From the NCBI RefSeq assembly GCF_963675165.1, contig NC_087383.1, forward strand, positions 5,620,839 to 5,684,838: DNA of 64,000 nucleotides, in the 5' to 3' direction. Position numbers and translations under genes: made by a program. Shown here in pieces: positions 36,325 through 48,900 of the stretch. Within the stretch, counting starts at the first letter, position 1. Each line of letters opens with the position of its first letter. Source of the DNA: Halichondria panicea. Its lineage: Eukaryota; Porifera; Demospongiae; Suberitida; Halichondriidae. Below the pieces are notes generated by a model. The model saw only the letters and a program-made list of their open reading frames with translations. It had not been told where the DNA came from and did no database searches.

Positions 36325-39289
36325 GGGTGTAATCTACTGTTATTTTTCAGTTGCTTATATCAAAGAGTGTTACCTACTAAGCAGTGAAACCTGTCTATTG
36401 TAGTCATAAACAATTAAGTCAGTTACCTTCTAAATACAGCCAGGCTAATTAATGGGCCTGGTCTCCATAGCATGTGTTTGGACCTGTGTTAGGTGTCCAT
36501 ACCCTCCAAATAATAACATAGTTAATTTAGATCCCATGCACTTGAGTGTGTTGAGCAGGCCAACTCTTTATTACAGCCACTGTTGGCCTGCTCAAGAGGC
36601 GACTTCTATACACATGCACACAGTACAGATCATCAACATTGCACACGTACATGTACCATGTGCACTAAAACTGTATTACGTACGTTTTCGTAGGACAGGT
36701 GGTTTTTGTACAATAACTTCTGCCCAGTTGGAGAACAATGTGTTGACGTCATTGGAAGCCCTGCAAGTGTACATGCCCGCGTCGTCCATGGCAACCCGCT
36801 CAATCACTAGGACATTGGAGACTTGATCACTGAGGGGTTCACGACCTGGAAATAGATCGAGTATTGGAATTATTAGTAGAATAACCTTCAATTAGATGCA
36901 ACTCTAAATATGTGACACCAGGACCTCAATATAATTTTTTAACCTCCAAAAGAAACGACCTCTGGCTTCGTAATTATTAAATATTTAGCGTCATGCCCTC
37001 CAAAGAGCAGACACTAGCTGTAACCATGCACTTGAGTGTGTTAGCAGGGAACTATGAGCTATTGTTCCAGGTAACTATATAGATTGCTTGAGGCTACAAA
37101 TGATGTAGTGTTGCTAGCTCTAGTTAGCCAATGAAAAATTGTATCTAAATCATGTGCGTGAGTTACATGTTATAGTGTCTCTCAGCCCTCGACTTTTGGG
37201 ACACTCTAACACACACAGAGATACATGTACCTCGATCATGCCCGGGCACATGATCCAACCATTACATGTACGCAATACATATCTCTCAACAAGGAACAGC
37301 TTTTTACTCCCCAGCCAACATTTTCCAAACCTGTTTTGATGATAATCGCGATATATGCTTTGTTTCGTATAATCATGTATACGTACAATCATCTGACCTT
37401 TGAACCAGAGGTATGAGGGGGCGGGTATCCCTGTGGCCTCACAAGTAAGCTCTGCCATTTGACCCTCGATAGCGGGTGTTGCTACCGGCTGAACCTTGAA
37501 CTTTACCTCCTCTGCGGATAAGAAACATAATTATTGTATAAATTTACATGTACGTAACATACGCGTATATACCACAATCAATGAAAATCAGTTGACTTTA
37601 CAGTAATTAATAGCTAGTTTTGGAAAGCCACTATAATCAAAATCATCACCTCTGTATAATTATTCGCCAAAACTCATCCCCAAATGCTGTTGTGTGTTTT
37701 AAAGAACCTGCACTACATGAGCACCATTGATAGCACACTAATCAATGTATGAGCTGTAATAATTATAAAAATTATAATTGTACGTAGGGATGTGCTCACA
37801 CTGGTCAATAAGGTGGTAGTGGTTGGTACTATAACCACCTCTTAGGCCAGTTTAACCACACACAGTAGGCTCAAAAAAGGTAAATTTTGGTGATAAATTA
37901 TGTAAAAATAGCTATATACCAGAAACTTAACGACAATTCTGGGCCTATCCCTGTATACATACGAGTGTACCATACCTCTGTAGCCGAGGTCAGTGAGGGC
38001 GGCACCAAAGTGGAGTTTCTTCAGGCCAGTGATGAGAACATCGTAACTAATGCCACGGTTGCTAAGGTCTGTCATGAGGGCGTAACTAGGGCTGCCCTCC
38101 ACACGGTTACCGTTGAGTCCAAACTTCTCAACAGTGGCTTGATCATACGAGACGCCTGTGTGAGGTGCGTGTGTGATGTGTGAGGTGTGTGAGGTGCGTG
38201 AGGGGTGTGAGAGGTGTGTGTGTGGTGTGGGGATGCGTGGGGATGTGAGAGGTGGAAGGGGTGCATGTGTGTGAGGAGTGAGTGTGTGAGTGTGTGTGGG
38301 AGGGTGTGAGGTGGAACAAGTGTCACTGTGGGTGTGTGTGTGAGTGGCCAAGCGAATATCAATTTAATTAAGTGATACAAATAAATTCAGCTCATGGACT
38401 ATTATAACAACTGTCATCAATGCAAACTGTATACCGTATAACGGGTAACTTTGGGGGGGAATTTTTCGTGGTTTTTATGGTTGAATCTCTGAGCACGGAT
38501 ATTTACCAACGAATGAAGTGAATGAAGTCCACTATTATATCTATACATGCAGTGCAAGCAGCAACCAAGCTAATTGTGGTAGTATCCACGAACTAAATAT
38601 TGCTCAACCACGAATGTTTGATCCCATGCAGAAATCACCGGCTATGAGTCTTCAGTATACTGAATGCAACTACTTTGATGGTGTGATGTGATAATTAAGC
38701 ATTCACTTTCAGTTGCTAAACTGAGACAAAGTAAATCACTAACTTGGTTCTCAGGTCCACGCATGCACACACGTTTTTTGACACCGCTTGCTCATTTTTC
38801 TTATTGCGATAGGCCTAAAACAAGATTTTATATGACCTTCGACTTTTTTATTTGCCTGACACATTTTTTTTAAACATTAATTGTGAGCTTGTTGAATGCC
38901 TGTCAAAAGCCACTTTCCCCGCATCAAATGTTGATGATGAAAAACGTCTGAAAACCATGCATGCTAGTAATTTAGTTTTATCTCTTATTATACCGTATCC
39001 AGTTATAAAAATTAATAATGATGATGCAAAGTTAGGCTTTTAGTTGTCATGAACCTTAATGATTTCTGATCTGTAAATAATCACATACACACCACACACA
39101 CACTTCACAGTCCCCCTCACCACACCCACCTGGCAGTACACTGATGAGCTTCCTCCAGTTGCCCTCCCCTGGCATGTCCAGTCTATCAGAGAGCTTCTTG
39201 AGCACAGCATAGTTCAACTCTGAGATGAGACGAGGTTTGGGGAGACGAGGGGTCGAGGAGGTACCACGTGGGGACACTGGCGACGACAT
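29287..39289 (-). CDS. MALT1: MALT1-like paracaspase (death domain, Ig, Ig, paracaspase, Ig-like)
   Basis: Sixteen exons on the minus strand: 39289-39130, 38155-37976, 37511-37398, 36845-36684, 35674-35414, 35289-35122, 34881-34732, 33816-33626, 32560-32328, 32140-32051, 31809-31650, 31119-30960, 30655-30450, 30092-30024, 29898-29842, 29463-29287. All phases agree; 845 aa against 824 in human MALT1. Order: death domain (about 23-108), two Ig domains (about 115-292; Cys pairs ELTCEATG / MYTCRASN), a Gln/Pro/His/Tyr-rich linker, paracaspase domain (about 399-590) and C-terminal Ig-like part (about 650-840). Catalytic His484 (FFAGHG) and Cys533 (LDMCR) are present. In vertebrates MALT1 is an Arg-specific protease and scaffold in NF-kB signalling. 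Start is the first ATG before the death domain. It shares a promoter region with the SHC-like gene. Confidence 0.96.
31300..31647. repeat. 58-bp minisatellite copying the MALT1-like exon 11 donor
   Basis: Six units of 58 bp directly follow the exon 11 3' end at 31650. On the gene strand each unit contains GATGCTGCAGCCAAGGTAGC, a copy of the last exon bases plus the GTAGCG donor, so six decoy donors lie in a row downstream of the real one. Confidence 0.95.
32744..33220 (+). mobile_element. R1 interspersed repeat, copy 2
   Basis: GACTGCTACAGCTGCTCAAG to the terminal GAGGCATCAGCACCTGCGGT. In paracaspase intron 8, antisense to that gene. Closely resembles the 12.4-kb copy. Confidence 0.8.
34088..34220. 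mobile_element. M3-type repeat (GAGGTGGCCTTTGTTGAG)
   Basis: Shares TGGCCTTTGTTGAG and GACCTGGCCTT blocks with the copies at 41905, 61077 and 63250. Non-coding, in paracaspase intron 7. Confidence 0.55.
36097..36325. repeat. (TG)n tract with CG interruptions
   Basis: About 230 bp of TG with scattered CG and one CA. In paracaspase intron 4, just upstream of exon 5 in the gene sense. Cys/Val open frames are artefacts. Confidence 0.95.
36378..36612. mobile_element. M4-type repeat
   Basis: Shares ACCTGTCTATTGT, CTCCATAGCATGTGTTTGGA and TTTATTACAGCCACTGTTG with 48950-49150. In paracaspase intron 4. Confidence 0.6.
38433..38645. mobile_element. MITE family M1, diverged copy
   Basis: The left end is ACCGTATAACGGGTAACTTT and the right end ATCACCGGCTAT, with TTCGTGG and CCACGAA inside. 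In paracaspase intron 1. Confidence 0.65.
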
Positions 39290-39976
39290 CTGATTGGTCA
39301 ACTATGCAGTTACACAGGGACATCATGTGACATGCAAATGACATTACATAGATCTACGTTACAGGCTCGCGATCGATACGAAACCAAAAATGCCTCTATT
39401 TTGGAAAAACACAAGTCTGTAATTAGGTGTTGTTAAGCCACCAAGCACACTGTGTGCTTGTGTGTGTACAGCTCAAAAATATAAAACACAAACCATGAAC
39501 ACAATCTTAATCATACAAATACAAGGCAGTGTTTTACAATGAACACAATGATAACTTACATACTAGAGCCTCTGTAGAGGTTTGTGTTAGCTTGTACAGT
39601 AGAGAAATGTTCCCAAAAGCAGCGCTTGGCTCAAAAGACTTAGCTTGAGATCAACAGAAAGTCCCCATAAATAACTCCCGTTTCCTGCAAGGATTGTATG
39701 AGGGTAAATCCCAAATGGACACACAAACACATTACACAATGTCATGATGTCTGCACTTGACCACACAGGTCGTTTATGGAGCTTCTGGAAAATGCTTAGC
39801 AAATTTGCACTTTTCAGTGTAACGACCGTTTCTCAAGCGACAACATTCATGCTCTGACATTCATGCGCCAATGGCCAGTGGACAAATTTGGACAACAACA
39901 TACACTTTGCACTAGCTAGTTAGCTAACTATATAGATCTATAAAGTAACGGTTTAGACTTATTACATGCTGCTAAA
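39290..39976. promoter_or_regulatory. Shared divergent promoter region (paracaspase / SHC-like)
   Basis: 687 bp separate the two start codons, which face away from each other. No other gene lies between them. A CCAAT-type box (ATTGG, 39293-39297) sits next to the paracaspase start. No TATA box or transcription start could be placed. A shared promoter is inferred from spacing alone. Confidence 0.5.
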
Positions 39977-40465
39977 ATGAGACGAAACAAAGATAGTGTC
40001 CCCGCTGCTTCTGCTGGCGACTGGAGCTCAACAGGGACGTTTCTGCGGAGGCCACCAACGGGTTGGCTACACGAAGACACAGAGCTTATGCGAGGATCCT
40101 TTATAGACTATGAAGTCTACGTAAGTGCAGTGTACTTGTGCTTGTAGTCTTACAAACTCTGTGGTCTTTGGTACAAGCTTTTTACAAGCTTTTTACAAGC
40201 CAGTACAGTAGGGTGTAAGATTTAGCTTGTGTAAAGAAATTTGATCAGCACCATGTGAGTGGTTGTTATCGTATGTACACACACACACACTCACACCCAC
40301 ACACACACAGTACCTCGGCTGTGTTGAAGTGAAGCAATCAATGCGGACACTTCAGTTCAGTATGAGAACACAGATCACAAAGTAAGCTCTATAGTACATT
40401 GTTAACTTATCTTCTGATGCATAAGACACACACACACACACACACTGATCCACCCACCCACCCAC

Positions 40466-40526
<61 letters not shown>

Positions 40527-42898
40527 CATCAACAGAGAGGCCATACTGCGACTTGCTGAAGCTGCTCAAAAAGTGTTCATGGGACAAAAGAAGAGAAAGG
40601 TTCATTTAATTTGCTAGTCTCCATTAAGATTGAATGTTGCCTAAGTAGTGTCATGCAGTGAAGCGCAAGTGCAGTCATGTGTGTAATGGGTCGCCTCTGT
40701 TTGGGTATATTGGGATCACATGTTTAATTTTTTATAGTAGTAAAAACCATTCACCTAGCTAGCTCACATCACCATCTGAATGAAGTGCGTATTTTATGAT
40801 TGTACCGATTACCACACTGTGAGTTGTGAGTTATGTATGTAATTATAATTATGTACATGTACGTGTAGCATATATAGTATGGATGTATACGTGTACACAC
40901 TAATATATGGCAAACTAAAGTTATCAAACAAGTTTCCTAAAATAGCTAACATTACTAAAGCATGTGCCTAGTACCACTGCCAATACAAGTGCTACACTTG
41001 TGCTTGGTTTAGTACATTAATTTTATAAGTGTATGTATTAATTGTCACTAACAATGTTAGTGTTTCCACATAGGGCGTAATTGTCATGAGATGTGTACTT
41101 CATTTGTAAAATTGTTTATCAAAGATGTGTGTGTGTACAGTTGTGTAGGTCCGTAAATATGTCATTCTGAAGAAAAAAAACAGTTTGCTATGAAAGCTAG
41201 GGTCCCTTTGATCTGAGCATACCATGGGATAGGCTTTCCTAAGAGCTACTGAATACATATTTTAGTCGTGAAATTAATTTTGTTTTTTCTAATCTGGAAG
41301 CTATGGTGGCCAGTGAGGTAGGCTCGTATCATGTACACGTTATTTTAACCTTCGACACTAGTTGATAATTAGATCTACATGGGAAGTACATGGGACAAGC
41401 ATGGACACAGTCACACTGTACACTTGTAGAATGTTTTCCAATGACTTGGTACCGTATAGCATGTATGTATGTAGCCGGTAATTTTCAGGGGGCAAAACAT
41501 TCGTGGTTGAGCAATGTTTAGTCACTTTGTATAATATTTGTGTGGTTGCTAGCTGCTTGCACTGCAGGTAAAGGTAGGCAAGTACGTCGCTTCATTCGTG
41601 GGTAAAATATTCGTGGTCAGAGCTCCAACCACGAAAACCACGAACATTTTGTCCCCGGAAATTACCAGCTAATTATTGTACGTAACTAACTGTTTAACTG
41701 TGTGTGTGTGTGTGTGGGTGGGTGTGTGTGATCGTCACTGAATCAAAGCAACCGTTTATTTTCCACAGGTACCCAAGCAGATCACTAAGGTTCTTGGAGG
41801 TGAGCTCACTTGTGGTAACTCTATACATCTTGTAACTGTTACTATTACCTCATAATGATAATAATGACCGAGCCAACATCATGCATTGCAAATCAACCCA
41901 ATGATGTTTTACCATAGCTACTAGCCTTTGCTGAGCGGTTTGTTTTGTACACAAACTGCTTATTTGGGACCTGGCTTTTAAATCACAGTTAATTGGCCTT
42001 TCTTTAGGGGTGGGCATTAATAGTGCATGGTTACACTGTACGCTAGTCACTGCATTGTTATGAATGGAGTGTACACACACTGAGACTACCTCTCTTGCTC
42101 CTCATGCCAGCTGACCAAAATTTTAATTAATATCACAATTCAGTTACCGCATGCATGCACATTTAGGTACGTGTACAACCATTTTCACCTTGATTGGAGC
42201 AAACATTTTAAAGCGAATGGCAGAAATGTTAGACATGCAGTGTGTAGACTAGATGTAGTGTGGTCCTCCCATGCACTGTGTACACTGTAGCTATAGTGGT
42301 TGACTTATATTACGTTGTCTCTAAAAAAGGTTTTCAAAAGGGTTGTATATTTATAGCACCATTATCAGGATTATCCCCTCTCCTCCTAACAGAGGTTGAT
42401 ACTCGCACTACCGGTGATATGAATCTGTCAGTGTCTGTGGACTCTCTGAGGATATCCACGCTCACGGGGGCAGAGGTCATTAATCACTCACTACCATCCA
42501 TATCATTCGCCAGTGGAGGAGACGGGGTGAGTGTGTGAGTGTGGGTGTGCGTGCGGGTGTGTGTAAGTATGAGTGTGAGTGGGTGAGGGTGTCAGGTGGT
42601 TGAACATTTGCAAATTATTATGGGGTACGTGTTAGGGTAATAAGCATTAACAATCCCTATGTATGTAATCCTCCTTTGTACACTATTATAATAATAATTA
42701 TACCATACAGTATAGAGTATTAGCAGGACAGGTTCTTATGAGTGTGTCACTATAGTTACCACTCTCCCCCCCCCCCCCCAGCCAACCTCTGACTTCATAG
42801 GCTATGTAGCCAAAGATCCAGTACACAGCAGAGGTAGGTTTGTGTACATATACTGCTAGTGTGTGCGTGCGTGCGTGCGTGTGCGTGTGCGTGCGTGC

Positions 42899-42968
<70 letters not shown>

Positions 42969-45900
42969 GTGTGTGTAATTGTGTGCATTTATACATGCAG
43001 TGAGTGTAGTCTCCAGTACACACTGGCTGCATGCCTTTTCAACTTTTGAGACCTTTACCCAAGATAGAATATCAATCTAGATGGCCCTGACACCTAATTA
43101 TGCCTCGGTGCGCATGCACAAGCGAGGTATACGGTACTGTGTTTGTGTGTCTTACTTGGAATGCCATTGCAGCCTTTTCAGAAGAGTGCGTAGAAATGTT
43201 GCATGTCCATGGAGTGTTGTTACTCTACTTACATGATTGTAGTAGTTAGCTCTGCGCTAGAACGCTAGCTATTGGTAGCTGCAAGAGTGAGAAGACTGCT
43301 CCGTGGCTGTGCTGATGTAGCCATCAATTTTAGACTTGGACTTTTGGCATCGATCCTTTTTAACAACAATCATGGCCGATCATTACCCACTCATTGAGTT
43401 TCCCTGTGATTCTGGCCTGATTGCAGTAAATCAAAAATGTTATCAATGTGTGTATAACAGCTATTGCTAAGAGTTCATTGCTATTGCTAATAGCTAATAG
43501 CTTTATATAACACCTCCACAGGGTTTGGGCAGGGGTGCATTGAACTGCCCCCCCCCCAAAATGCCCAGCTTCCTCCCCAAAAATGTTGTAGAATAATGAT
43601 TGACAGCATCACATTTGCGTATACCCAAATCTCCCCGTCCAAATTTTTGATTTTAAATGAAACCTTGCTCCAACGAGGCATCATGCAGCACCCCGGGTGC
43701 TTTCATTATATAATCATTAGTACCCCCCCCCCCCACACACACACTAACACACACACAGTATTCCTTGTGTCCCCCCCACACACCACACACACTCACACAC
43801 CTACCCACACACACAGCATGCCATGTGTTTGAATGCCCCAACAGTTCTCAGTACGTGTTAGCCACCATTGGACAAGCCTTTGAGCTGAGATACAAGATGT
43901 ACCTCAAGCAACCGCGAACACCAGCTCAACCATTACCAGTCTCTGATAGGTGAGCCAATCAGCATTCTGTCATTAGGTCACTAAACTAAAGTCAATCAGA
44001 CATGTAACTTAAATTAAAGTTCAAAAACAGAAAATATGTATTATAGTATTATGTCGATCACTGAAAAAATTAACTATGTACGTACACTAGTGGTATCAGT
44101 ATTTTCACATACAATTTGCTGCCGTTCTTACAAATTAAATTAAAACGTCAAACGCAAGCAACAAAACCGATTAGTACTCCTAATACAATACCCACTGGCA
44201 GTGATATTGGCAGAATGAGTCCTACCGTTCCCACACCCACACCTACTCCCACACCAGCTCCTGCTAGGCCGCCCCCTATAGCCCCTAACACACCTCTCAG
44301 TATCGTACTGTAAGCTTCTTTGTTCACAACTATCGGCTGCTCTTCTGGTGCCCTCTGAAAATCTTCATCGTTGATCAAATCTTCTCTCTTGATACGACTG
44401 AAGTTTATCTTCACGAGAGCTACCTTTGCCTCGGGTGAGGAGATGGCGTGCACACAATGAAACCAAAGATTTGATAGCCAATAACGACAGCCTGGGATGT
44501 GGGGCTCCATGTAGTGACCAGCTGGTACAATCAGTATCGATTTCACTATTTCTTTGGGGATTTTCACGTCTTTAATCAAAATATTTTTGATCTGATTTAT
44601 CCACTGGCTGATAACTTTTTTAATTTCTTCGATTTTTTTCTCAGGCGATAAGTATTTTATGTCGTAATTTACAGCTTCAATCGAGTTAGCAAACGTTAGG
44701 ACGATGACTGTGCTCTTCCAAAAGTCATTCCCAAAAGCTTTTGTAATTTTTTTCATGGCTATAATATCCGGATTATCTGTACCTTGCACAAACCTGGTCT
44801 CAATCATTTTAATGCAGTAGATTGTTAGATCTCTCTTGGAACATTGCTGTTTCATTTGTCGTAGATAGTCTGTTTGATTTGCAGTTCCATCTTGAAGTCC
44901 TGGGCTGTCCCAAAGCGCCACAGCTATCTCGCCTTTTCTGGTTTCATACTTTGTGACTTTAGTAGTGCAAGCTCCAGTGATGTTAGCTCCTTCAATGGCC
45001 ACTCGTTCTCTCTGGATCTTCACTCCTAGAATGCCATTAGCTAGTGTCGACTTGCCTGTGCCTGTTTTACCAGTTACTAGAATACTGATAGATTTGGCAT
45101 TTTGATAGTTTCTCTTGATCGTGTTGACATCTAAAGTGGTTCTCATTTCTTGCGGTAGTTTGTTAAGTTCTGCCATCAATCTCTCCATTTGTTGGTCCAT
45201 ATCTTCCTCCGGGTCTATTCTGAACACATCAGAGGACTCAAGTGAAGTCTGGTGATCTGCGAGTGTTCCTAATTGTTTCTCAATCGATTGGTCTGAACTT
45301 GTAGCCATAATCTTAGATTATCATCGACTTCTTTACTATGCCACAAAAGAAATCACATGACCAAGTGTCTTATCTGTGGTATCTATTCTCCTAATTTGAG
45401 ACTCTGGGTACTTTCGATATGTCATGGCAATGTAAACCAAAAAAGCAATTATGTATGTACGTAGTAATACGCTACATAATAGTTATAGTGTATTTCAAAT
45501 TCCCCCACTCTTATAATACGCTGTTCTTGTTTCAAACTAGGGTACGTGTGACAGTTTAATACACGTACAACTCACCTTGCTGAGGTGGGAAGAATCAATG
45601 CAGAGACTATAGTGGCGTGTTTGAAACTTCTCTGTAGCACTGCAATTATTAGTATGGTAACGTAAGAAGCAAGGTCCTATAGCTGTGTGTTGTGTGGTAC
45701 CAAGGGCGTATGAAAGAGAAGAGGGCATGCAACTCTATTAGCCCAACGTGCGAGCAAAAACCGCGTTCAATCTATTTATAGCTATCTGCACACGTACTTT
45801 ACGCAAAATCAGAAATCTATTTTTACTGTCAGTAAATTCCACCGCGCCCACTTACATGTACAGTTTTTGCTCGCAAGCTGTTGCATGCCGTCTTCTCTTC

Positions 45901-48900
45901 ATACGTCCTCGATTGTATAATTTCTAATTTGTGTTATTATCTTGTGCAGTGTGCAAGGTAGTGATTCTTGGAGGTCGTCACATGGTCGTCATAGAGACGA
46001 GGAGGTTGTAACTCCGCCCACACCACCACCCTGTTACGATGGACTTGGTGATAGTGGACCCTCTGGGATCTATTCTGACATACCCGAGATACCAACCACA
46101 GTACCTGTAAGTTGTCACAATAAACAATCATGTAGTTGTGTGAACTGTAATTCAACCTTCAACCCTCTGAATAGGGGACTCTGTATATCGGGTTTCGAAT
46201 GCAAATGACACTTAACTGATTGCATTTTTAATTTTATGCAAAGCAGGGAAATTGCATGCACATGCACATGCTCACTCTTGTCTTTCAATTGTGAAAACTT
46301 GCAATTTGCAACTTCGTATTTGAAACCTGATACATGACATTGTTACACAGTACTGTATAATTACTTACATGTATGGTATGTAGTGTACATATACATCTCT
46401 TAGTGTACCGTATAGCGGGTAATTTTCGTGGGGTAAAATATTCGTTATTTTCGTGGGCAGGCTGACCTCCACGAAATTTTAACGTAGGCGTGGCTTATCG
46501 GAACGTAGGAATGCCGTGCAGCCACGAGACTAAACGAAATTTTTACTCACGAATACCACCGTTTCTCGAGTTGAACAAATTTTTTACCCCACGAAACTTA
46601 CCCGCTATACGGTATACGATAATATAGCTATACATTTATTAAATCTTGTACGATATCCAACTTTGTACTGTACCAAGGACAAAAGTTATTATTTGAGATT
46701 CCACTAAAACTATGTACATACAGTAACATGCGATAATAATAACTCTCCCCCACACACACACCACACACACCTCACACCCATACACACACACCACACACAC
46801 ACTATAGACACACATACACAACACACACACTATACACACCCACACACACTACACACCTCTCACCCACACACACAGCCACCCATCCCTGCCTCTAGACAAC
46901 AGAGCAACCCATACGGCAACCTCCCAAACTTCCCTCCTGACATAGAAGCCGTCTCGTGTAGCTCCTCTGCTAAAGGATCGGTAGGTGTGGCCGCTCGCCT
47001 GGGTAACCCCTACGACACTATGCCTGCCGAGTATCCTAGTGACGGAGTGTACTCTGACCCCGGGGAGGTCACCACATCAAGTAAGTAGTATATACAAATC
47101 TAACCACAGTATAATTATCGTAGCACTGACAACAATTAATTAGAAACCACATTTTTTATTTTTTATTTGGGCCCAATATAATTAGTACCACACCATAATC
47201 ATTGTAGCACTACCAAACAGCAAAAATATTGTAGGCTCGTGTTACAATTAATAATTATGTTACGTACATGTACGTATTAGTTTTGTTTTATTAGATTGTT
47301 TATTCAATGCTCACCCTTTAGATATCAAACCACCCCCTGCCATTGATGATTACGAGGAGACGTATGCGGAGAGGCCACTGGTGAGTATTAAACAAGGTTC
47401 CACTGCTAACGAATCGAATCAGATTGATCTCACACCGTCAATACCGTCACATGACTACTCTAATGTTGGACTCAATGGGAAGATAACTCCAGAGACTAAA
47501 CCACACCCACCTAAACCACCACGCCCACCTATAACCTCGTCCAAGCCCTCCGTGCATAGAGCACCACCTCCTAAAAACGCACAAGGTACATATACGTAGA
47601 GTCATTATTGCACTCCCTTTATGATCATTTGCATGGCACTGTGTAGCGGGTAATTTCTTTGGTACATGTACAAGTCGTATGAACCACCAAGTTAATGAAG
47701 CAGTTAGGTGCCGATGCCTCGGTGGATGTGTCAAAGCTACATAACACAAACCCTCCCCAACACTAACCCTAACCCCCCACATACAATGTTACCCTCCCCA
47801 ACACTAACCCCTAACCCCCCCCACACCCTACAGTGTCACCCTCCCCAACACTAACCCCCTAACCCCCTAACCCCCCACACCCTACAGTGTCACCCTCCCC
47901 AGCACTAACCCCCTAACCCCCTAACCCCCCACACCCTACAGTGTCACCCTCCCCAACACTAACCCCCTAACCCCCTAACCCTAACCCCCCCCATTACCCT
48001 ACAGTGTCACCCTCCCCAACACTAACCCTAACCCCCCCCCACTACCCTACAGTGTCACCCTCCCCAACACTAACCCCCTAATCCTAACCCCCCACCCTAC
48101 AGTGTCACCCTCCCCAACGCAACCTCCTAAAGCATTTAAACCAAAAGTTCTTCCAAAACCTTCCCTCCGACAAAGTCCCCCTGACCTGGAGTGCGTGTAT
48201 GATGAGCCGGATGCTCTAGCTATACAGAGAGTGGTGTCACCACGAGCAACAAGGCCTGGTGTGTATGATGACGTCGCAGAGGTCTTGGGTGGTAAATTAC
48301 GATTGGACGATGGTGTTGCAAACGGCAATGGTTATGATGAGAACGTGTATGATGATGTTGATGCTGGAGACGAACATGTTGTCAGGTAAGAGTAATATTG
48401 CTTGTCTATCAGGATTGACTGATCATAATGTGTACATTCCGTTTCACTTGTAGCAGTGATTGCATGTGTGTAATCATTGAGTGTGCGTACGGTAAGTTAG
48501 AATTGTATTTTCTGTGGCTTATTTAACAATAATTATTATTGTAAATGTCCACATTCTGTTTCACTTAAAATTGATTAAGAATGAAATAATACTGCCTATA
48601 ATTGCACATGCACGTAGCTCATCTTTCATATAGTTACGTTGTCATTAATGTTAATTCCTCTGTCTCCTATGTAGCCATGTACCACTGAGATCACCCAAAT
48701 TTGATGATACTATATATAACCGTATCCCAGGCAACGGACAAGTGAGCGGATCCAGCTGTGAGTGCATGTAGCAATTAGCCAAACAATAGCGACTAATAAC
48801 ATACGCTCTGAAGAATAAGACATCACTGTATTTATAAAGACAGTTAGTGCTATTTGCTTTCATTAGGCTGCACACAAATCACTTTCTCTATAAACTTGAA

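Noticed and set aside
36074-36403. Cys/Val/Ala ORFs near 36 kb
   Set aside because: Artefacts of the (TG)n/(CG) tract in a paracaspase intron.
47760-48095. CTAACCC-rich sequence as an interstitial telomere
   Set aside because: TAACCC runs are irregular linkers between copies of the exon 11 acceptor, inside one intron.
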